DNA from: Lachnospiraceae bacterium
Lineage (GTDB): Bacteria; Bacillota; Clostridia; Lachnospirales; Lachnospiraceae
Reading direction: 5' to 3'
Assembly (NCBI GenBank): GCA_015258065.1
Contig: JABZIZ010000004.1
Span: 124,001 to 188,000, forward strand
DNA: 64,000 nt
A model generated the notes under the pieces. The model was given only the letters and a program-made list of their open reading frames with translations, did no database searches and had not been told where the DNA came from. This document shows positions 8,053-17,947 of this stretch, in pieces. The position numbers and the translations under genes were made by a program. The number at the start of each line of letters is the position of its first letter. Within the stretch, counting starts at the first letter, position 1.

Positions 8053-9480
8053 ATGAAAAAGAAACTTTCATTGTTCTTGGTTGGTGCAATGACACTGAGC
8101 ATGCTGACAGCCTGCGGCCAGTCGGCATCTTCCGATCAGGCAGCGCCCGCCGCATCTAAGAGTGAGGCGGCAAGCAGTGGAGAAAGCAAGGCGGCAGACG
8201 GCTCCGGATTCAGCGGTAAGATCACCTTTACTTATCGTGACGACGGTACGGACAAGTCGAAAAGTGTGCTTTACAGATGGGTGACCGCGGCCTATGATTC
8301 CTGGCAGTATAAGGATCAGGTAGAGCTCGATGTAGCGCCGATTACCGCTTCGGAAGGCGATTATTTTACCAAGATTGCGCTGCAGCTGGCGGATCCCGGC
8401 ACCTGCCCGGACCTTGTAACAGAGGATACCTTCCAGCTGCCCAACGATGCGGCGGCAGGCTATCTGACCGACCTGACCGGTGACCTCAAGGGGTATGACG
8501 AATGGAATCAGTATTATGAATCCATGCAGAATATCTGCTCCGTGGACGGCAAAACCTACGGCGTTCCTTACTGCACCGATACCCGCGGCCTTTTCTACAA
8601 CCGCCAGATCCTGCAGAAGGCGGGCGTGATCAAAGAGGGAGAGGATTGGGCGCCCAAGAACTGGGATGACATCCTTGCAGCCTGCAAGAAGATCAAAGAG
8701 ACCCAGCCGGATGTCGTACCGTTCTGGTGCAACTCCGGTAAGGCGACCGGCGAAGCGACCTCCATGCAGACCTATGAGATGCTTCTGTACGGCACCGGCG
8801 AGCGTCTGCAGGATGATTCCGGCAAGTGGATCGTGGATTCCAAGGGCATCCGTGATTCGCTCAAATTCCTGCAGGATATTTACAAAAACGGTTACGGTCC
8901 GTCTCTGGATCTGGTGCTGAACGGCCAGGCAAGCAATACCTCTGCAAGAGATTATATGCCGAAAGGGAAGCTGGGAATCACCCTGGACGGCATCTGGATC
9001 ACAGGCAACTGGAAGAAAGACGGTGTTTCTCCGTGGCCGAATTATGAAAAAGAGTGCGGACTCGCTGCAATGCCGACCAACGAAGGACAGGATCCGAAGA
9101 CCGTGACACTGGCGGGCGGCTGGGGACTTTCCATTCCGGAAAACGCCGACAACAAGGAAGCAACCTTCGATTTCCTGAAACACATGATGTCCAAGGATGT
9201 CTACCTTTCGTTCATCACCTCCTCGGGCAATATCTGCACCAGAAAAGACATCGGTGAGATGGACGAATACACCAAGCAGCCGTTCTTCGGTTTCGCAACG
9301 AAACTTCTGGAGACCGCAGGCTATCGTCCGCAGAACGATAAATATTCTTCCGTATCCACCGGCATCCAGTCCATGGTGGAAAGCGTAGTCAGCGGCACCA
9401 GCATCGACGATGCGGTGAAGCAGTACGCTTCGGACACGGCAGCGGTAGTCGGGGAAGAAAACACGGTGAAAGAAAAATAA
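8053..9480 (+). CDS. Carbohydrate ABC transporter substrate-binding lipoprotein
   Basis: A family 1 extracellular solute-binding protein of 475 residues. It starts with a lipoprotein signal peptide, MKKKLSLFLVGAMTLSMLTAC, with cleavage before the cysteine of LTAC and lipid anchoring at the outer face of the membrane. A Ser/Ala/Glu-rich linker follows, then the binding domain with sugar-binding features such as the late DGIWITGNW and LAGGWGLSI. The start follows AAAGGAGGGAGT. It heads an operon with two permease genes, and the neighbouring glycosidases suggest an oligosaccharide ligand with glucosyl, mannosyl or galactosyl residues. The exact ligand cannot be read from sequence. Confidence 0.9.
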   Translation: MKKKLSLFLVGAMTLSMLTACGQSASSDQAAPAASKSEAASSGESKAADGSGFSGKITFTYRDDGTDKSKSVLYRWVTAAYDSWQYKDQVELDVAPITASEGDYFTKIALQLADPGTCPDLVTEDTFQLPNDAAAGYLTDLTGDLKGYDEWNQYYESMQNICSVDGKTYGVPYCTDTRGLFYNRQILQKAGVIKEGEDWAPKNWDDILAACKKIKETQPDVVPFWCNSGKATGEATSMQTYEMLLYGTGERLQDDSGKWIVDSKGIRDSLKFLQDIYKNGYGPSLDLVLNGQASNTSARDYMPKGKLGITLDGIWITGNWKKDGVSPWPNYEKECGLAAMPTNEGQDPKTVTLAGGWGLSIPENADNKEATFDFLKHMMSKDVYLSFITSSGNICTRKDIGEMDEYTKQPFFGFATKLLETAGYRPQNDKYSSVSTGIQSMVESVVSGTSIDDAVKQYASDTAAVVGEENTVKEK

Positions 9481-9517
9481 ATTTTCATTCATTCGATTGT
9501 CGTATGATGCAAACAGA

Positions 9518-9546
9518 CGAGGTGCAGTGCAGATGACTGCACCTCG
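9518..9546 (+). terminator. Hairpin between binding-protein and permease genes
   Basis: An 11-bp perfect stem, CGAGGTGCAGT (9518-9528) with ACTGCACCTCG (9536-9546), closes a 7-nt loop and is followed by CTTTGT rather than a long T run. This is typical of a partial terminator or mRNA-stabilising hairpin that lets the binding protein be made in excess over the permeases. Confidence 0.6.
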
Positions 9547-9619
9547 CTTTGTAAAAACCGGATTCGTGCCTCACACCAAGCATTGCTCGGGAAAAAGGCT
9601 CGTAAAAAGGGGGAAGCCC

Positions 9620-10507
9620 ATGAGTAAATCCCGTCACAAAAGTTATTTCGTAGATCAATTTAAGAAATCCGTTCTGCTGCTTCCTGCAGTAGCAATTCTG
9701 TTAATCTTTTTTGTTTATCCCGTGATTCTGACGATTTATTATTCTTTTACCAACATGGCATTGACAGGTTCAGCCGCCAAGAACTTTCAATTTGTCGGTA
9801 TCTTGAACTATAAGCGGCTGTTTACGGACAGTACGGCGAGAACCGCTATACTGAATACACTGGTTTTCTTAATCGGATCGTTAATCGGTCAGCAGCTGGT
9901 CGGTTTTTTAATTGCTTATTTTATGAAAGACGCACCGAAGGGGCTGCGCAGATGGGTGGGCCCTTGCGTGCTGGCGGGCTGGGTGATGCCGGAGGTGGTA
10001 GTTTCCCTCTGCATGCTTGCCTACTATGACATGACAGGGACAGCCAATACACTGCTTTCTCTTTTGCATCTGCCTGCGGTTTCCTGGATGTTTGCCTATC
10101 CGATGCTCACGATTGTGCTTGCAAATGTCTGGCACGGAACCGCCTTTTCCATGATGAATTTCCAATCGGCGCTGGATGCTGTCTCCGGCGATATGGAAGA
10201 AGCGGCTCGTGTAGACGGCGCTTCCAGAGTGCAGACGCTCATTCATATCATCATTCCCTGCATCAAGGACACCATTGCAACCAATACCATGCTCAATACC
10301 CTCTCTACTCTGGGTGTCTTCGGCATGATCTGGGCCATGACGGGAGGAGGCCCCGGGAATAAAACGACAACGCTTCCCATCTTCATGTACAATGCAGGAA
10401 TGAAGAACTTTCAGCTGGGACAGGGGACGGCGGTCGGCATGCTGATCCTTTTGGTGGGAGCCATCTGCAGCATCCTTTATACCGGCATTTTCCGCACGAA
10501 GAATTAA
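9620..10507 (+). CDS. Sugar ABC transporter permease (MalF/LacF type)
   Basis: A 295-residue inner-membrane permease with about six hydrophobic segments, the first reading LLLPAVAILLIFFVYPVIL. The cytoplasmic EAA loop that docks the ATPase is EEAARVDGASRVQTLIHIIIP near residue 195. I chose the ATG at 9620 because AAAAAGGGGGAAG precedes it and the frame upstream to 9497 encodes no membrane or family sequence. It pairs with the next gene, 12 bp downstream. No ATPase gene is in this operon, so a shared MsmK-type ATPase elsewhere probably drives transport. Confidence 0.92.
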   Translation: MSKSRHKSYFVDQFKKSVLLLPAVAILLIFFVYPVILTIYYSFTNMALTGSAAKNFQFVGILNYKRLFTDSTARTAILNTLVFLIGSLIGQQLVGFLIAYFMKDAPKGLRRWVGPCVLAGWVMPEVVVSLCMLAYYDMTGTANTLLSLLHLPAVSWMFAYPMLTIVLANVWHGTAFSMMNFQSALDAVSGDMEEAARVDGASRVQTLIHIIIPCIKDTIATNTMLNTLSTLGVFGMIWAMTGGGPGNKTTTLPIFMYNAGMKNFQLGQGTAVGMLILLVGAICSILYTGIFRTKN

Positions 10508-10519
10508 GGAGGGAACGAC

Positions 10520-11344
10520 ATGGGAATCAATGCAAAAACAAAGGCCTTCCATTGCGTACTTTTGGTGATTATTGCACTCGCATTTGTGCTTCCGCTGATC
10601 TGGCTGGTGGTGGCTTCTCTGGACACCAATGCTTCCCAGGCACTCAAGTGGCCGACCCAGTGGACTTTGGGAAATTATGCGGATGTCATTTCGAATGAAG
10701 GAAACCGGAGAGGGTTCGGCATCGGTCTGGAAATTTCACTGATCGAAAGCGCCATCGTCACCCTGGTTTCGCTGCTTGCAGCTTATCCGCTGTCCAGATA
10801 CAACCTCTGCTACAAAAAGCAGTTCATGTATGTGATTCTGTTTATGACTTCCCTGCCCATGATTGCCGTGATCGTGCCGGTGTATAAGGTTTTTTTAAGT
10901 TTCGGCTTCCTTAACAGCATTCCGGGGGTCATCCTCTATCTGTCCGCCTCGGGCATTCCTTACGGAATCTGGCTGATGAAGAATTTCATGGATACGATTC
11001 CGATCAGCCTGGAAGAGGCAGCCTGGGTGGACGGAGCGACCACATTACAGTCCATTCGCAAGGTGGTGGCACCTCTGATGTTTTCCGGTATCTGCGTGGT
11101 CTTTATTTACACCTTTTCCGGCTCCTGGGGGAATTTCTTCATTCCCTACATCCTGCTCTCATCGCCGGATAAGATGCCCGCGTCCGTGATTCTCTACCAG
11201 TATTTTGGTCAGCACGGGGCGATTGCTTACGGACCGCTTGCCGCCTATTCGGTGCTTTATTCACTGCCCTCGATCCTGCTCTATATTTTTTCACAGAACT
11301 TCATGTCCAAGGGATTCTCGATGTCGGGAGCGGACAAGGGTTGA
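10520..11344 (+). CDS. Sugar ABC transporter permease (MalG/LacG type)
   Basis: The second permease subunit, 274 residues with about six membrane segments beginning CVLLVIIALAFVLPLIWLVV. The EAA loop EEAAWVDGATTLQSIRKVVAP is near residue 175. The family sequence GSWGNFFIPYILLSSPDKMP near the C terminus is well kept. The start follows AAGGAGGGAACGAC. With the preceding permease and the lipoprotein it completes the membrane part of a carbohydrate importer of the CUT1 family. The two glycosidase genes that follow on the same strand would act on the imported sugar. Confidence 0.92.
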   Translation: MGINAKTKAFHCVLLVIIALAFVLPLIWLVVASLDTNASQALKWPTQWTLGNYADVISNEGNRRGFGIGLEISLIESAIVTLVSLLAAYPLSRYNLCYKKQFMYVILFMTSLPMIAVIVPVYKVFLSFGFLNSIPGVILYLSASGIPYGIWLMKNFMDTIPISLEEAAWVDGATTLQSIRKVVAPLMFSGICVVFIYTFSGSWGNFFIPYILLSSPDKMPASVILYQYFGQHGAIAYGPLAAYSVLYSLPSILLYIFSQNFMSKGFSMSGADKG

Positions 11345-11431
11345 TAAAGGAGTCACAGGAAATTCCGGTACATGGTTGATGTTACAGTTAGAAGGAAAGA
11401 AGAAGGCAAGCCGCCTTTGACTAGGGAAATT

Positions 11432-11452
11432 CCGGCACTCGTTTCGTGCCGG
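11432..11452. other. 7-bp hairpin ahead of the alpha-mannosidase gene
   Basis: CCGGCAC (11432-11438) pairs with GTGCCGG (11446-11452) around a 7-nt loop. There is no T run, so it is probably an intra-operon processing or stability element rather than a terminator. Confidence 0.4.
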
Positions 11453-11460
11453 TGCTCAGG

Positions 11461-11489
11461 AAGGATTAGAAATCAGAAAGGATTAGAAA
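11461..11489 (+). repeat. Duplicated ribosome-binding-site segment before the GH38 start
   Basis: AAGGATTAGAAA occurs at 11461-11472 and again at 11478-11489, directly before the ATG at 11490, with a 17-bp period. Only the second copy is correctly spaced to act as the Shine-Dalgarno sequence. Confidence 0.75.
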
Positions 11490-14400
11490 ATGGAAATGCG
11501 GTTTTTAAAGGAAAGAATCGGTAAGATGCTGGAGTATCTGCGTGCGCAGATTTACCCCCTCAGTGTGCCGGTGACGTCTTTTCGTATGTTGCAGTCGGAG
11601 GAGCGCTTTCGGGATATTGCAAACCTGGACACCTCTTCCTGGAAGGAATTGAAGAGGGATGAAATCTGGGGAGGACACCGTGAGTATTACTGGTTTGAAA
11701 CGGTGATCACCCTTCCCGATGCCTTTGAGGGAAAGTGTACGGCTTTTGAGGTGAAGACCGGCAGAGAGGATGCATGGGATGCCACCAATCCGCAGTTTTC
11801 CATTTTCGTGAATGGAAAGCGGGTTCAGGGGCTGGACGTCAATCACAGAGAAATCATCCTGTCCGAGTGCGCAAAGAAGGGGGAAACCTTCCGCATTGTC
11901 ATGAGCGCCTTTACGGGCGACCAGAATTTCCACCTCTTCCTGGATGCCAACTTGAAGGTGTTAGACCGCAAAACGGAGAAATATTATTATGACCTTGCGG
12001 TGCCTTATGATACGGCAAGGCTCTTAGATCCGGAGAGCGACGCTTATATCAAGACGATTCAGGCACTGAACGATTCCCTGAATCTCTTAGACGACAGGAG
12101 AGAGGGATCGGAAGACTATTACCGCTCATTGGAAAAAGCGCAGGAGTTTATCACCAAAAATTTCTATGAAAAATACGGCGATCCCGACAAGGAGCCGGTC
12201 ATCTGCTGCATCGGACACACGCATATCGACTGCGCCTGGCTTTGGACGTTGCGTGTGACGGAAGACAAGGCGGTTCGCTCTTTTTCCACCGTCCTGGAGC
12301 TGATGAAGCGCTACCCGGAGTACCGTTTCATGTCCTCACAGCCGCAGCTATACGTCTATGTCAAAAAAAATGCGCCTGAGGTTTATGAAGAAATCAAGAA
12401 GCGTGTGCAGGAAGGCCGCTGGGAAGTGGAAGGGGGCATGTGGGTGGAAGCCGACTGCAACCTCGCTTCCGGTGAAGGCCTGACCAGACAGTTCCTGTAC
12501 GGCAAACGCTTTTTCAGAGAGGAATTCGGCAAAGACAATGAAATCCTCTGGCTCCCGGATGTATTCGGCTATTCTGCTGCCCTGCCGCAGATCATGAAGC
12601 TGTGTGGCATCCATTATTTCATGACGACCAAGATCAGCTGGAATGAAACGAATAAGATGCCCTGTGATACCTTTCTATGGGAAGGACTGGACGGCACCAG
12701 AACGCTGACTCACTTCGTTCCGACCAGGGAATATCACAAGGCGGCGGAAGAAAACGGGACGCAGACGGAGCATTATACGACTTATAATGCCGATTTGATT
12801 CCGACACAGATGAAGGGAGCCTGGGAGAGATATTCCAATAAGGACCTGAATCAGGAAGTGCTTTGCAGCTTCGGTTACGGAGACGGTGGCGGCGGTGCGA
12901 CTGCGGAAATGCTGGAAAATGAGAGAAGGATGAGTCGGGGGATTCCCGGTCTGCCACGCACGAAGATCGCCTTTGCGCATGATTTTTTTGCCCGTTTGGA
13001 AAAAGAAGTCACAGGCAGCAGATACCTGCCCACCTGGAAGGGAGAACTGTATCTGGAATACCACCGCGGTACCTATACGACGATGGCAAGAAATAAAAAA
13101 TACAACCGGCAGTCGGAGCTGGGATTCCAGACGCTTGAAACCTGGAGTCTGGCAAATTCTCTGTTAGCAGGGGGGGATTATCCGGCAAAAGAAATTCATG
13201 AGGCCTGGATTGTGATTTTGCGGAATCAGTTCCATGACATTTTGCCAGGTTCCGGTATCGAGGAGATTTACGAGGATTCCAAAGAAGAATACGACAAAAT
13301 CACGGAAGTGCGAAAGGAACTGGAAGAACAGGCCCTGTCGCAGATGGCAAAATCGGTGGATGCTCCTGCGGGAAGCGTGGTGGTCTTCAATCCGAATTCC
13401 ACAAAGACCCCCGGTACCTGCGAAGTTTTCCTTGCGGAGGCGGGGGAACATGCCGCTCTCATTTCGGAAAACGGCAGGAAATTCCCCCTGCAAAGGCTGG
13501 AAGATGGAAGAAGTCTTTTTGTTGCGCAGGAAATTCCTTCAAAGGGCTATGCCACTTTCTCAGTAGGGAAGCGGGAGGAGACACAAGAGCAGATGGAGGT
13601 GAGCACCTCCCTCATGAAGAACCGTTTCTTTGAAATTCACTTCAACGAAAAGGGACAGTTTGCTTCGATCAAAGATCTGCGCGCGAACCGGGAGCTTTTC
13701 CCGGAAGGCAAGGCAGGCAATGTGATCATGAGTTATGAGGACAGACCGCATAATTTCGATGCCTGGGATATCAACAACTATTATCAGGAAAAATCCTGGG
13801 AAGTGGACGACGTTTCCGATTTCCGTGTGGTGGAGGAAGGGCCGGTACGCGCCACGGTCAGGATTGAGAGAAAGTATCTGGAATCCGTGATCGTGCAGTA
13901 TATCAGCATTTACAATGACCTTCCCCGGATTGATATTCGAAATGAAATCGACTGGAAGGAGCACCTGATTCTTTTAAAAGATCATTTCCCGGTGGATGTG
14001 CATACGAATGAGGCGACTTTTGACATCCAGTTCGGCAATGTGAAGCGTACCACCTGCGACAATACGTCCTGGGATTATTCCAAATTTGAAGTCTGCCATC
14101 ACAAATGGCTGGATGTGGCGGAGGACAATTTCGGCGTCAGCTTCCTGAACGACTGCAAATTCGGCGTGAGCGTGCGCGGAACGGATGTCGGACTCACCAT
14201 GCTCAAGTCCGCTCTCTATCCGAATCCGGAGGCGGACAAGGAACACCACAGCTTCACCTATTCGATCTTCCCGCATGAGGATGACTTTAGAGGGGCGGAT
14301 ACAGTCGGTTACGCATATTCTTTGAACAACCCGATGAAGGCAGTGGTGAAGGAACAGGCAGGCGGAACTCTTCCGAAGGAGTTCTCCCTCGTTTCGGTCG

Positions 14401-14648
14401 ATGTGCCGAATGTGATCATCGACAGTGTAAAGAAGGCAGAAGATTCCGAAGATATGATTGTGCGTCTCTATGAATGCTTTAACCGCAGAAGCGCCGTCAC
14501 CTTAACGTGCGGACTAATGATTGCGGAAGCTTCTTTCTGCAATCTGATGGAAGAAGAGGATGTGAAAGCAAATCATACAGAGAATACCGTGGCGTTCGAG
14601 ATGAAGCCTTATGAAATCAGAACCGTTCGGATCCGTTGTAAGAAATAA
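11490..14648 (+). CDS. GH38 alpha-mannosidase
   Basis: A 1052-residue alpha-mannosidase expected to release mannose from alpha-mannosides, such as fragments of host N-glycans or yeast mannan. The N-terminal third carries a galactose-binding-like segment (ISIFVNGKR-type, here FSIFVNGKRVQGLDVN). The catalytic domain starts at CCIGHTHIDCAWLWTLR, with the metal ligands H and D. The nucleophile is the aspartate of WLPDVFGYSAALPQ, and a further metal ligand lies in NQFHDILPGSGIEEIY. The C-terminal part is the long beta domain. There is no signal peptide, so it works on imported oligosaccharides. Its length matches bacterial GH38 enzymes. It lies between the sugar importer and a beta-galactosidase. 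Confidence 0.93.
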   Translation: MEMRFLKERIGKMLEYLRAQIYPLSVPVTSFRMLQSEERFRDIANLDTSSWKELKRDEIWGGHREYYWFETVITLPDAFEGKCTAFEVKTGREDAWDATNPQFSIFVNGKRVQGLDVNHREIILSECAKKGETFRIVMSAFTGDQNFHLFLDANLKVLDRKTEKYYYDLAVPYDTARLLDPESDAYIKTIQALNDSLNLLDDRREGSEDYYRSLEKAQEFITKNFYEKYGDPDKEPVICCIGHTHIDCAWLWTLRVTEDKAVRSFSTVLELMKRYPEYRFMSSQPQLYVYVKKNAPEVYEEIKKRVQEGRWEVEGGMWVEADCNLASGEGLTRQFLYGKRFFREEFGKDNEILWLPDVFGYSAALPQIMKLCGIHYFMTTKISWNETNKMPCDTFLWEGLDGTRTLTHFVPTREYHKAAEENGTQTEHYTTYNADLIPTQMKGAWERYSNKDLNQEVLCSFGYGDGGGGATAEMLENERRMSRGIPGLPRTKIAFAHDFFARLEKEVTGSRYLPTWKGELYLEYHRGTYTTMARNKKYNRQSELGFQTLETWSLANSLLAGGDYPAKEIHEAWIVILRNQFHDILPGSGIEEIYEDSKEEYDKITEVRKELEEQALSQMAKSVDAPAGSVVVFNPNSTKTPGTCEVFLAEAGEHAALISENGRKFPLQRLEDGRSLFVAQEIPSKGYATFSVGKREETQEQMEVSTSLMKNRFFEIHFNEKGQFASIKDLRANRELFPEGKAGNVIMSYEDRPHNFDAWDINNYYQEKSWEVDDVSDFRVVEEGPVRATVRIERKYLESVIVQYISIYNDLPRIDIRNEIDWKEHLILLKDHFPVDVHTNEATFDIQFGNVKRTTCDNTSWDYSKFEVCHHKWLDVAEDNFGVSFLNDCKFGVSVRGTDVGLTMLKSALYPNPEADKEHHSFTYSIFPHEDDFRGADTVGYAYSLNNPMKAVVKEQAGGTLPKEFSLVSVDVPNVIIDSVKKAEDSEDMIVRLYECFNRRSAVTLTCGLMIAEASFCNLMEEEDVKANHTENTVAFEMKPYEIRTVRIRCKK

Positions 14649-14677
14649 GCACCTGTAAGAGCTCGGAAGGAAAAGTG

Positions 14678-17600
14678 ATGCGGGAATTTTGCTATGAGAT
14701 CGTAAAGAACCCTGAAATATTTAAAGAAAATGTGTTACCGGCACACTCGGATCACCGGTTTTATGCAACGGAAGAGGAAGGAAAAGAGGGGAAGAGCAGA
14801 TTTTGCTCTTCCCTGAATGGGCTTTGGAAGTTTCATTATGCGAGGAATTACGCTACCGCGCCCAAAGACTTCTGGCGGGAGGAATTCGATTGCAGAAACT
14901 GGGAGGAGATCCGGGTTCCGGCACATATCCAGCTGGAAGGCTATGATCAGCCTGCTTATACCAATATCCAGTATCCCTGGGACGGGATCGAGGCGATCGA
15001 ACCCGGACAGATTCCGCAGGACTTCAATCCGGTGGCAAGCTATGTGAAATATTTTGATCTGCCGGAAGAAAAAAAAGACGAGCCTCTTTTCATCTCCTTT
15101 CAGGGGGTGGAGAGCGGCTTCGCGCTCTGGCTCAACGGCAGTTATGTCGGCTATAGTGAAGATTCTTTTACGCCTTCCGACTTTGATTTAACCCCCTTTG
15201 CACGGCAGGGAGAAAACAAGATAGCCGTGCAGGTCTTTAAATGGACAGCCGGAAGCTGGTGTGAGGACCAGGATTTTTACCGGTTTTCCGGGATTTTCCG
15301 TGATGTGTTCCTCTACACGGTGCCGAAGGTACATGTCTATGACTTGAAGATTCGTCCTCTTTTGCAGGAAAATCTGTCGCAGGGTTTGCTGGAAGTAAGG
15401 ATGCAGATGAGGGGAGAAGGGGGGAGCGCCCTTTGTACGCTCTCTTTTTGCGGAAAAGAAGTCCTGCGGGCGGAAGGGTTTTCTTTTTCTGAGAAGGTCG
15501 AGAGGCCGCTTCTTTGGAGTGCAGAACAGCCGAACCTTTACGATCTGGACATCCGGGTCGTCGACAAGGAAGGAGCGCTGAAGGAAGTCATTCGGGAGAA
15601 AGTGGGATTTCGGAGAATCGAAATCAAGGACGGCCTGATGCGTCTGAATGGAAAGAGGCTGGTTTTTCACGGAGTTAACCGGCATGAGTTTTCCTGCAAT
15701 CATGGCAGAACGCCTTCTGAGGAAGAGGTGTTGCAGGACGTCCTGACCATGAAGCGGAACAACATCAATGCCGTCCGCACCTCGCACTATCCGAATGCCT
15801 CGTATCTGTACCGGCTTTGTGACGAATATGGCATCTATATGATTGCGGAGAACAATCTGGAGTCTCATGGAGTCTGGGATCAGGTGGCAAGAGGCTTGAG
15901 GCCGGAGTCTTTTGCGGTTCCGGGAGACAGGCAGGAATACAGGGAAATGATGCTCGACCGCGTGAATTCCTGCTATCAGAGAGACAAGAATCATCCCTCC
16001 ATCCTTTTCTGGTCGGATGGCAACGAATCTTACAGCGGGTCGGTGGTGCAGGCCATGACCGATCGTTTTAAGGAGCTGGATCCGGATCGCCTTGTGCATT
16101 ATGAAGGGATTGCGCATGACGCAAGGTATCCGGAAGTCAGTGATGTGTATTCGCAGATGTATACACCGGTCAAGCAGGTGAGGGAATTTCTGAAAACCCA
16201 TACCGGGAAGCCTTTCCTTCTCTGTGAATTTACACACTCCATGGGCAATTCCAACGGGGGGATGTACCAATATATCGATCTGGAGGAAAAAGAGCCCCGT
16301 TATCAGGGCGGATTCATCTGGGATTTTGTCGACCAGGCGCTGCTTGCAAAAAATCGTTACGGAGAGGAATATCTCGCCTATGGAGGCGATTTTTCCGAGC
16401 GTCCGACGGACTATGATTTTTCCTGTAACGGCATTGTGGATGCCAGGAGAAGGCCTTATGCAGGAAAGATGCAGGAGATCAAGTACCTCTACCAGAATCT
16501 TCGCGTACACGTCACGGAAGATGACGTCCGGATTATGAATAAGAATCTTTTTACAGGGACGGGGGAATATGACTGCTTCTGCACCCTGGAGCAGGAGGGA
16601 AGGGTTCTCAAAAAAGAGAAACTGTCTACCGATGTGGCGCCGCTGCAGGAGAGCGTTTACCCCCTGCCGTTTTCCGGAAAGGAACTTAAGGGAGAATACA
16701 GCATCACGGTTTCTTTTCATCTGAAAGAAGACCTTTCCTGGGAAAAGAAGGGCTATGAAGTCGCTTACGGACAGGGCGTGTTCGGGACGTTTGCAGGGAA
16801 GCTCCCTTCACCGACGGGGGCGGATGAAGAAATGCCGTTCTCTGCACGGACTTCCGTGGAGAAAGAGGATTCCGGAGCCGGGTGGGCAGGAGAAAAGAAA
16901 CTTACCGTGATTCGCGGATCTCTGAATCTGGGTGTGAGAGGGGCGCACTTTTCTGCTCTGTTTTCCTATCTGAAAGGAGGACTCGTTTCCTACCGTTATG
17001 GGGGGAGGGAACTCATTCAGGTGATGCCCAGACCGAATTTCTGGCGTGCGCCCACACAGAACGATGACGGGAACAAGATGGCGTATCGCTATGGCGTTTG
17101 GAAGCTTGCCAGTCTTTACGGAAGCAACCTGCCCGTAGAAGACGGTGCAGAGGTTCCCGCAGAGGGGATGGACGCAGAGCAGACGTCAGATGTCGGATTC
17201 GGTGCAAGGGTCAAAGAGACGGAGGCGTTTGTAGAAATCCGTTTTCCGCGTTATCTTCCGACCGTGCCGCGGACGCTTCTGTGGGTCAGCTACCGGGTTT
17301 ATCCGGATGGCACGATCGAGACGGTACTGGATTACACACCGGATCCCCACCTTCCGCCGATGCCGGAATTCGGGATGCTGTTTCAGCTGCCTGCGGAATT
17401 GGAGCAGGTGACCTGGTATGGGCTGGGGCCGGAGGAAAATTACTGCGACCGAGACAGCGGCGCAAGGCTGGGCCTTTACGAGCGCAAGGTGGAAGACATG
17501 ATGACGCCTTATGTTGTGCCGCAGGAGTGCGGGAACCGGAGCGGCGTACGTTATGCAAAAATAACGGATGCGTCTGGACGAGGGATTCTTTTTTCCGGAG

Positions 17601-17818
17601 ACCACATGGATTTCAGCGCACTTCCCTACACGCCGGAGCAGATGGAGGAAGCGAGGCATCCTTACGAACTGCCGCGGCCTTTTGATACGGTGGTTCGTTG
17701 CTCCCTCAGGCAGATGGGAGTAGGCGGCGATGATTCCTGGGGCGCCAGAACGCACGAGGAATTTCTGATTGACACTTCGGGGCCGCTGCATTTTTCTGTG
17801 AAAATGAGGGGAATCTGA
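14678..17818 (+). CDS. lacZ: GH2 beta-galactosidase (LacZ type)
   Basis: A large beta-galactosidase of 1046 residues with the five-domain LacZ layout. Family signatures include VFHGVNRHEFSCNHG, MIAENNLESHG, the acid/base glutamate in LFWSDGNESYSG, and the nucleophile glutamate in LLCEFTHSMGNSNGG. The C-terminal beta-sandwich contains FWRAPTQNDDGN, also typical of LacZ. The acid/base segment reads SDGNES where most members have SLGNES. I prefer the ATG at 14678, seven bases after GGAAGGA, to the overlapping GTG at 14675. No secretion signal is present. It closes the glycan locus and would hydrolyse lactose-type or N-acetyllactosamine-derived galactosides. Confidence 0.93.
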   Translation: MREFCYEIVKNPEIFKENVLPAHSDHRFYATEEEGKEGKSRFCSSLNGLWKFHYARNYATAPKDFWREEFDCRNWEEIRVPAHIQLEGYDQPAYTNIQYPWDGIEAIEPGQIPQDFNPVASYVKYFDLPEEKKDEPLFISFQGVESGFALWLNGSYVGYSEDSFTPSDFDLTPFARQGENKIAVQVFKWTAGSWCEDQDFYRFSGIFRDVFLYTVPKVHVYDLKIRPLLQENLSQGLLEVRMQMRGEGGSALCTLSFCGKEVLRAEGFSFSEKVERPLLWSAEQPNLYDLDIRVVDKEGALKEVIREKVGFRRIEIKDGLMRLNGKRLVFHGVNRHEFSCNHGRTPSEEEVLQDVLTMKRNNINAVRTSHYPNASYLYRLCDEYGIYMIAENNLESHGVWDQVARGLRPESFAVPGDRQEYREMMLDRVNSCYQRDKNHPSILFWSDGNESYSGSVVQAMTDRFKELDPDRLVHYEGIAHDARYPEVSDVYSQMYTPVKQVREFLKTHTGKPFLLCEFTHSMGNSNGGMYQYIDLEEKEPRYQGGFIWDFVDQALLAKNRYGEEYLAYGGDFSERPTDYDFSCNGIVDARRRPYAGKMQEIKYLYQNLRVHVTEDDVRIMNKNLFTGTGEYDCFCTLEQEGRVLKKEKLSTDVAPLQESVYPLPFSGKELKGEYSITVSFHLKEDLSWEKKGYEVAYGQGVFGTFAGKLPSPTGADEEMPFSARTSVEKEDSGAGWAGEKKLTVIRGSLNLGVRGAHFSALFSYLKGGLVSYRYGGRELIQVMPRPNFWRAPTQNDDGNKMAYRYGVWKLASLYGSNLPVEDGAEVPAEGMDAEQTSDVGFGARVKETEAFVEIRFPRYLPTVPRTLLWVSYRVYPDGTIETVLDYTPDPHLPPMPEFGMLFQLPAELEQVTWYGLGPEENYCDRDSGARLGLYERKVEDMMTPYVVPQECGNRSGVRYAKITDASGRGILFSGDHMDFSALPYTPEQMEEARHPYELPRPFDTVVRCSLRQMGVGGDDSWGARTHEEFLIDTSGPLHFSVKMRGI

Positions 17819-17947
17819 GGTACGGGAGAGCTTTTGAATAGAAAAGGTCCGCCTGCACTGCGACCAATCTTTCGGAGCAGGAGAACTTTTTTGGCAAAAA
17901 CAGGGGGATGCACCGGTTGAGAGAGCGGAAGGAACAGGAGGAAGACA

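Noticed and set aside
8068..9492. A 474-codon minus-strand frame opposite the sugar-binding lipoprotein gene.
   Set aside because: It mirrors the codon bias of the real gene, has no family motif and no ribosome binding site.
15188..16720. A 510-codon minus-strand frame opposite lacZ.
   Set aside because: The plus strand has clear GH2 motifs throughout; this frame shows no protein features.
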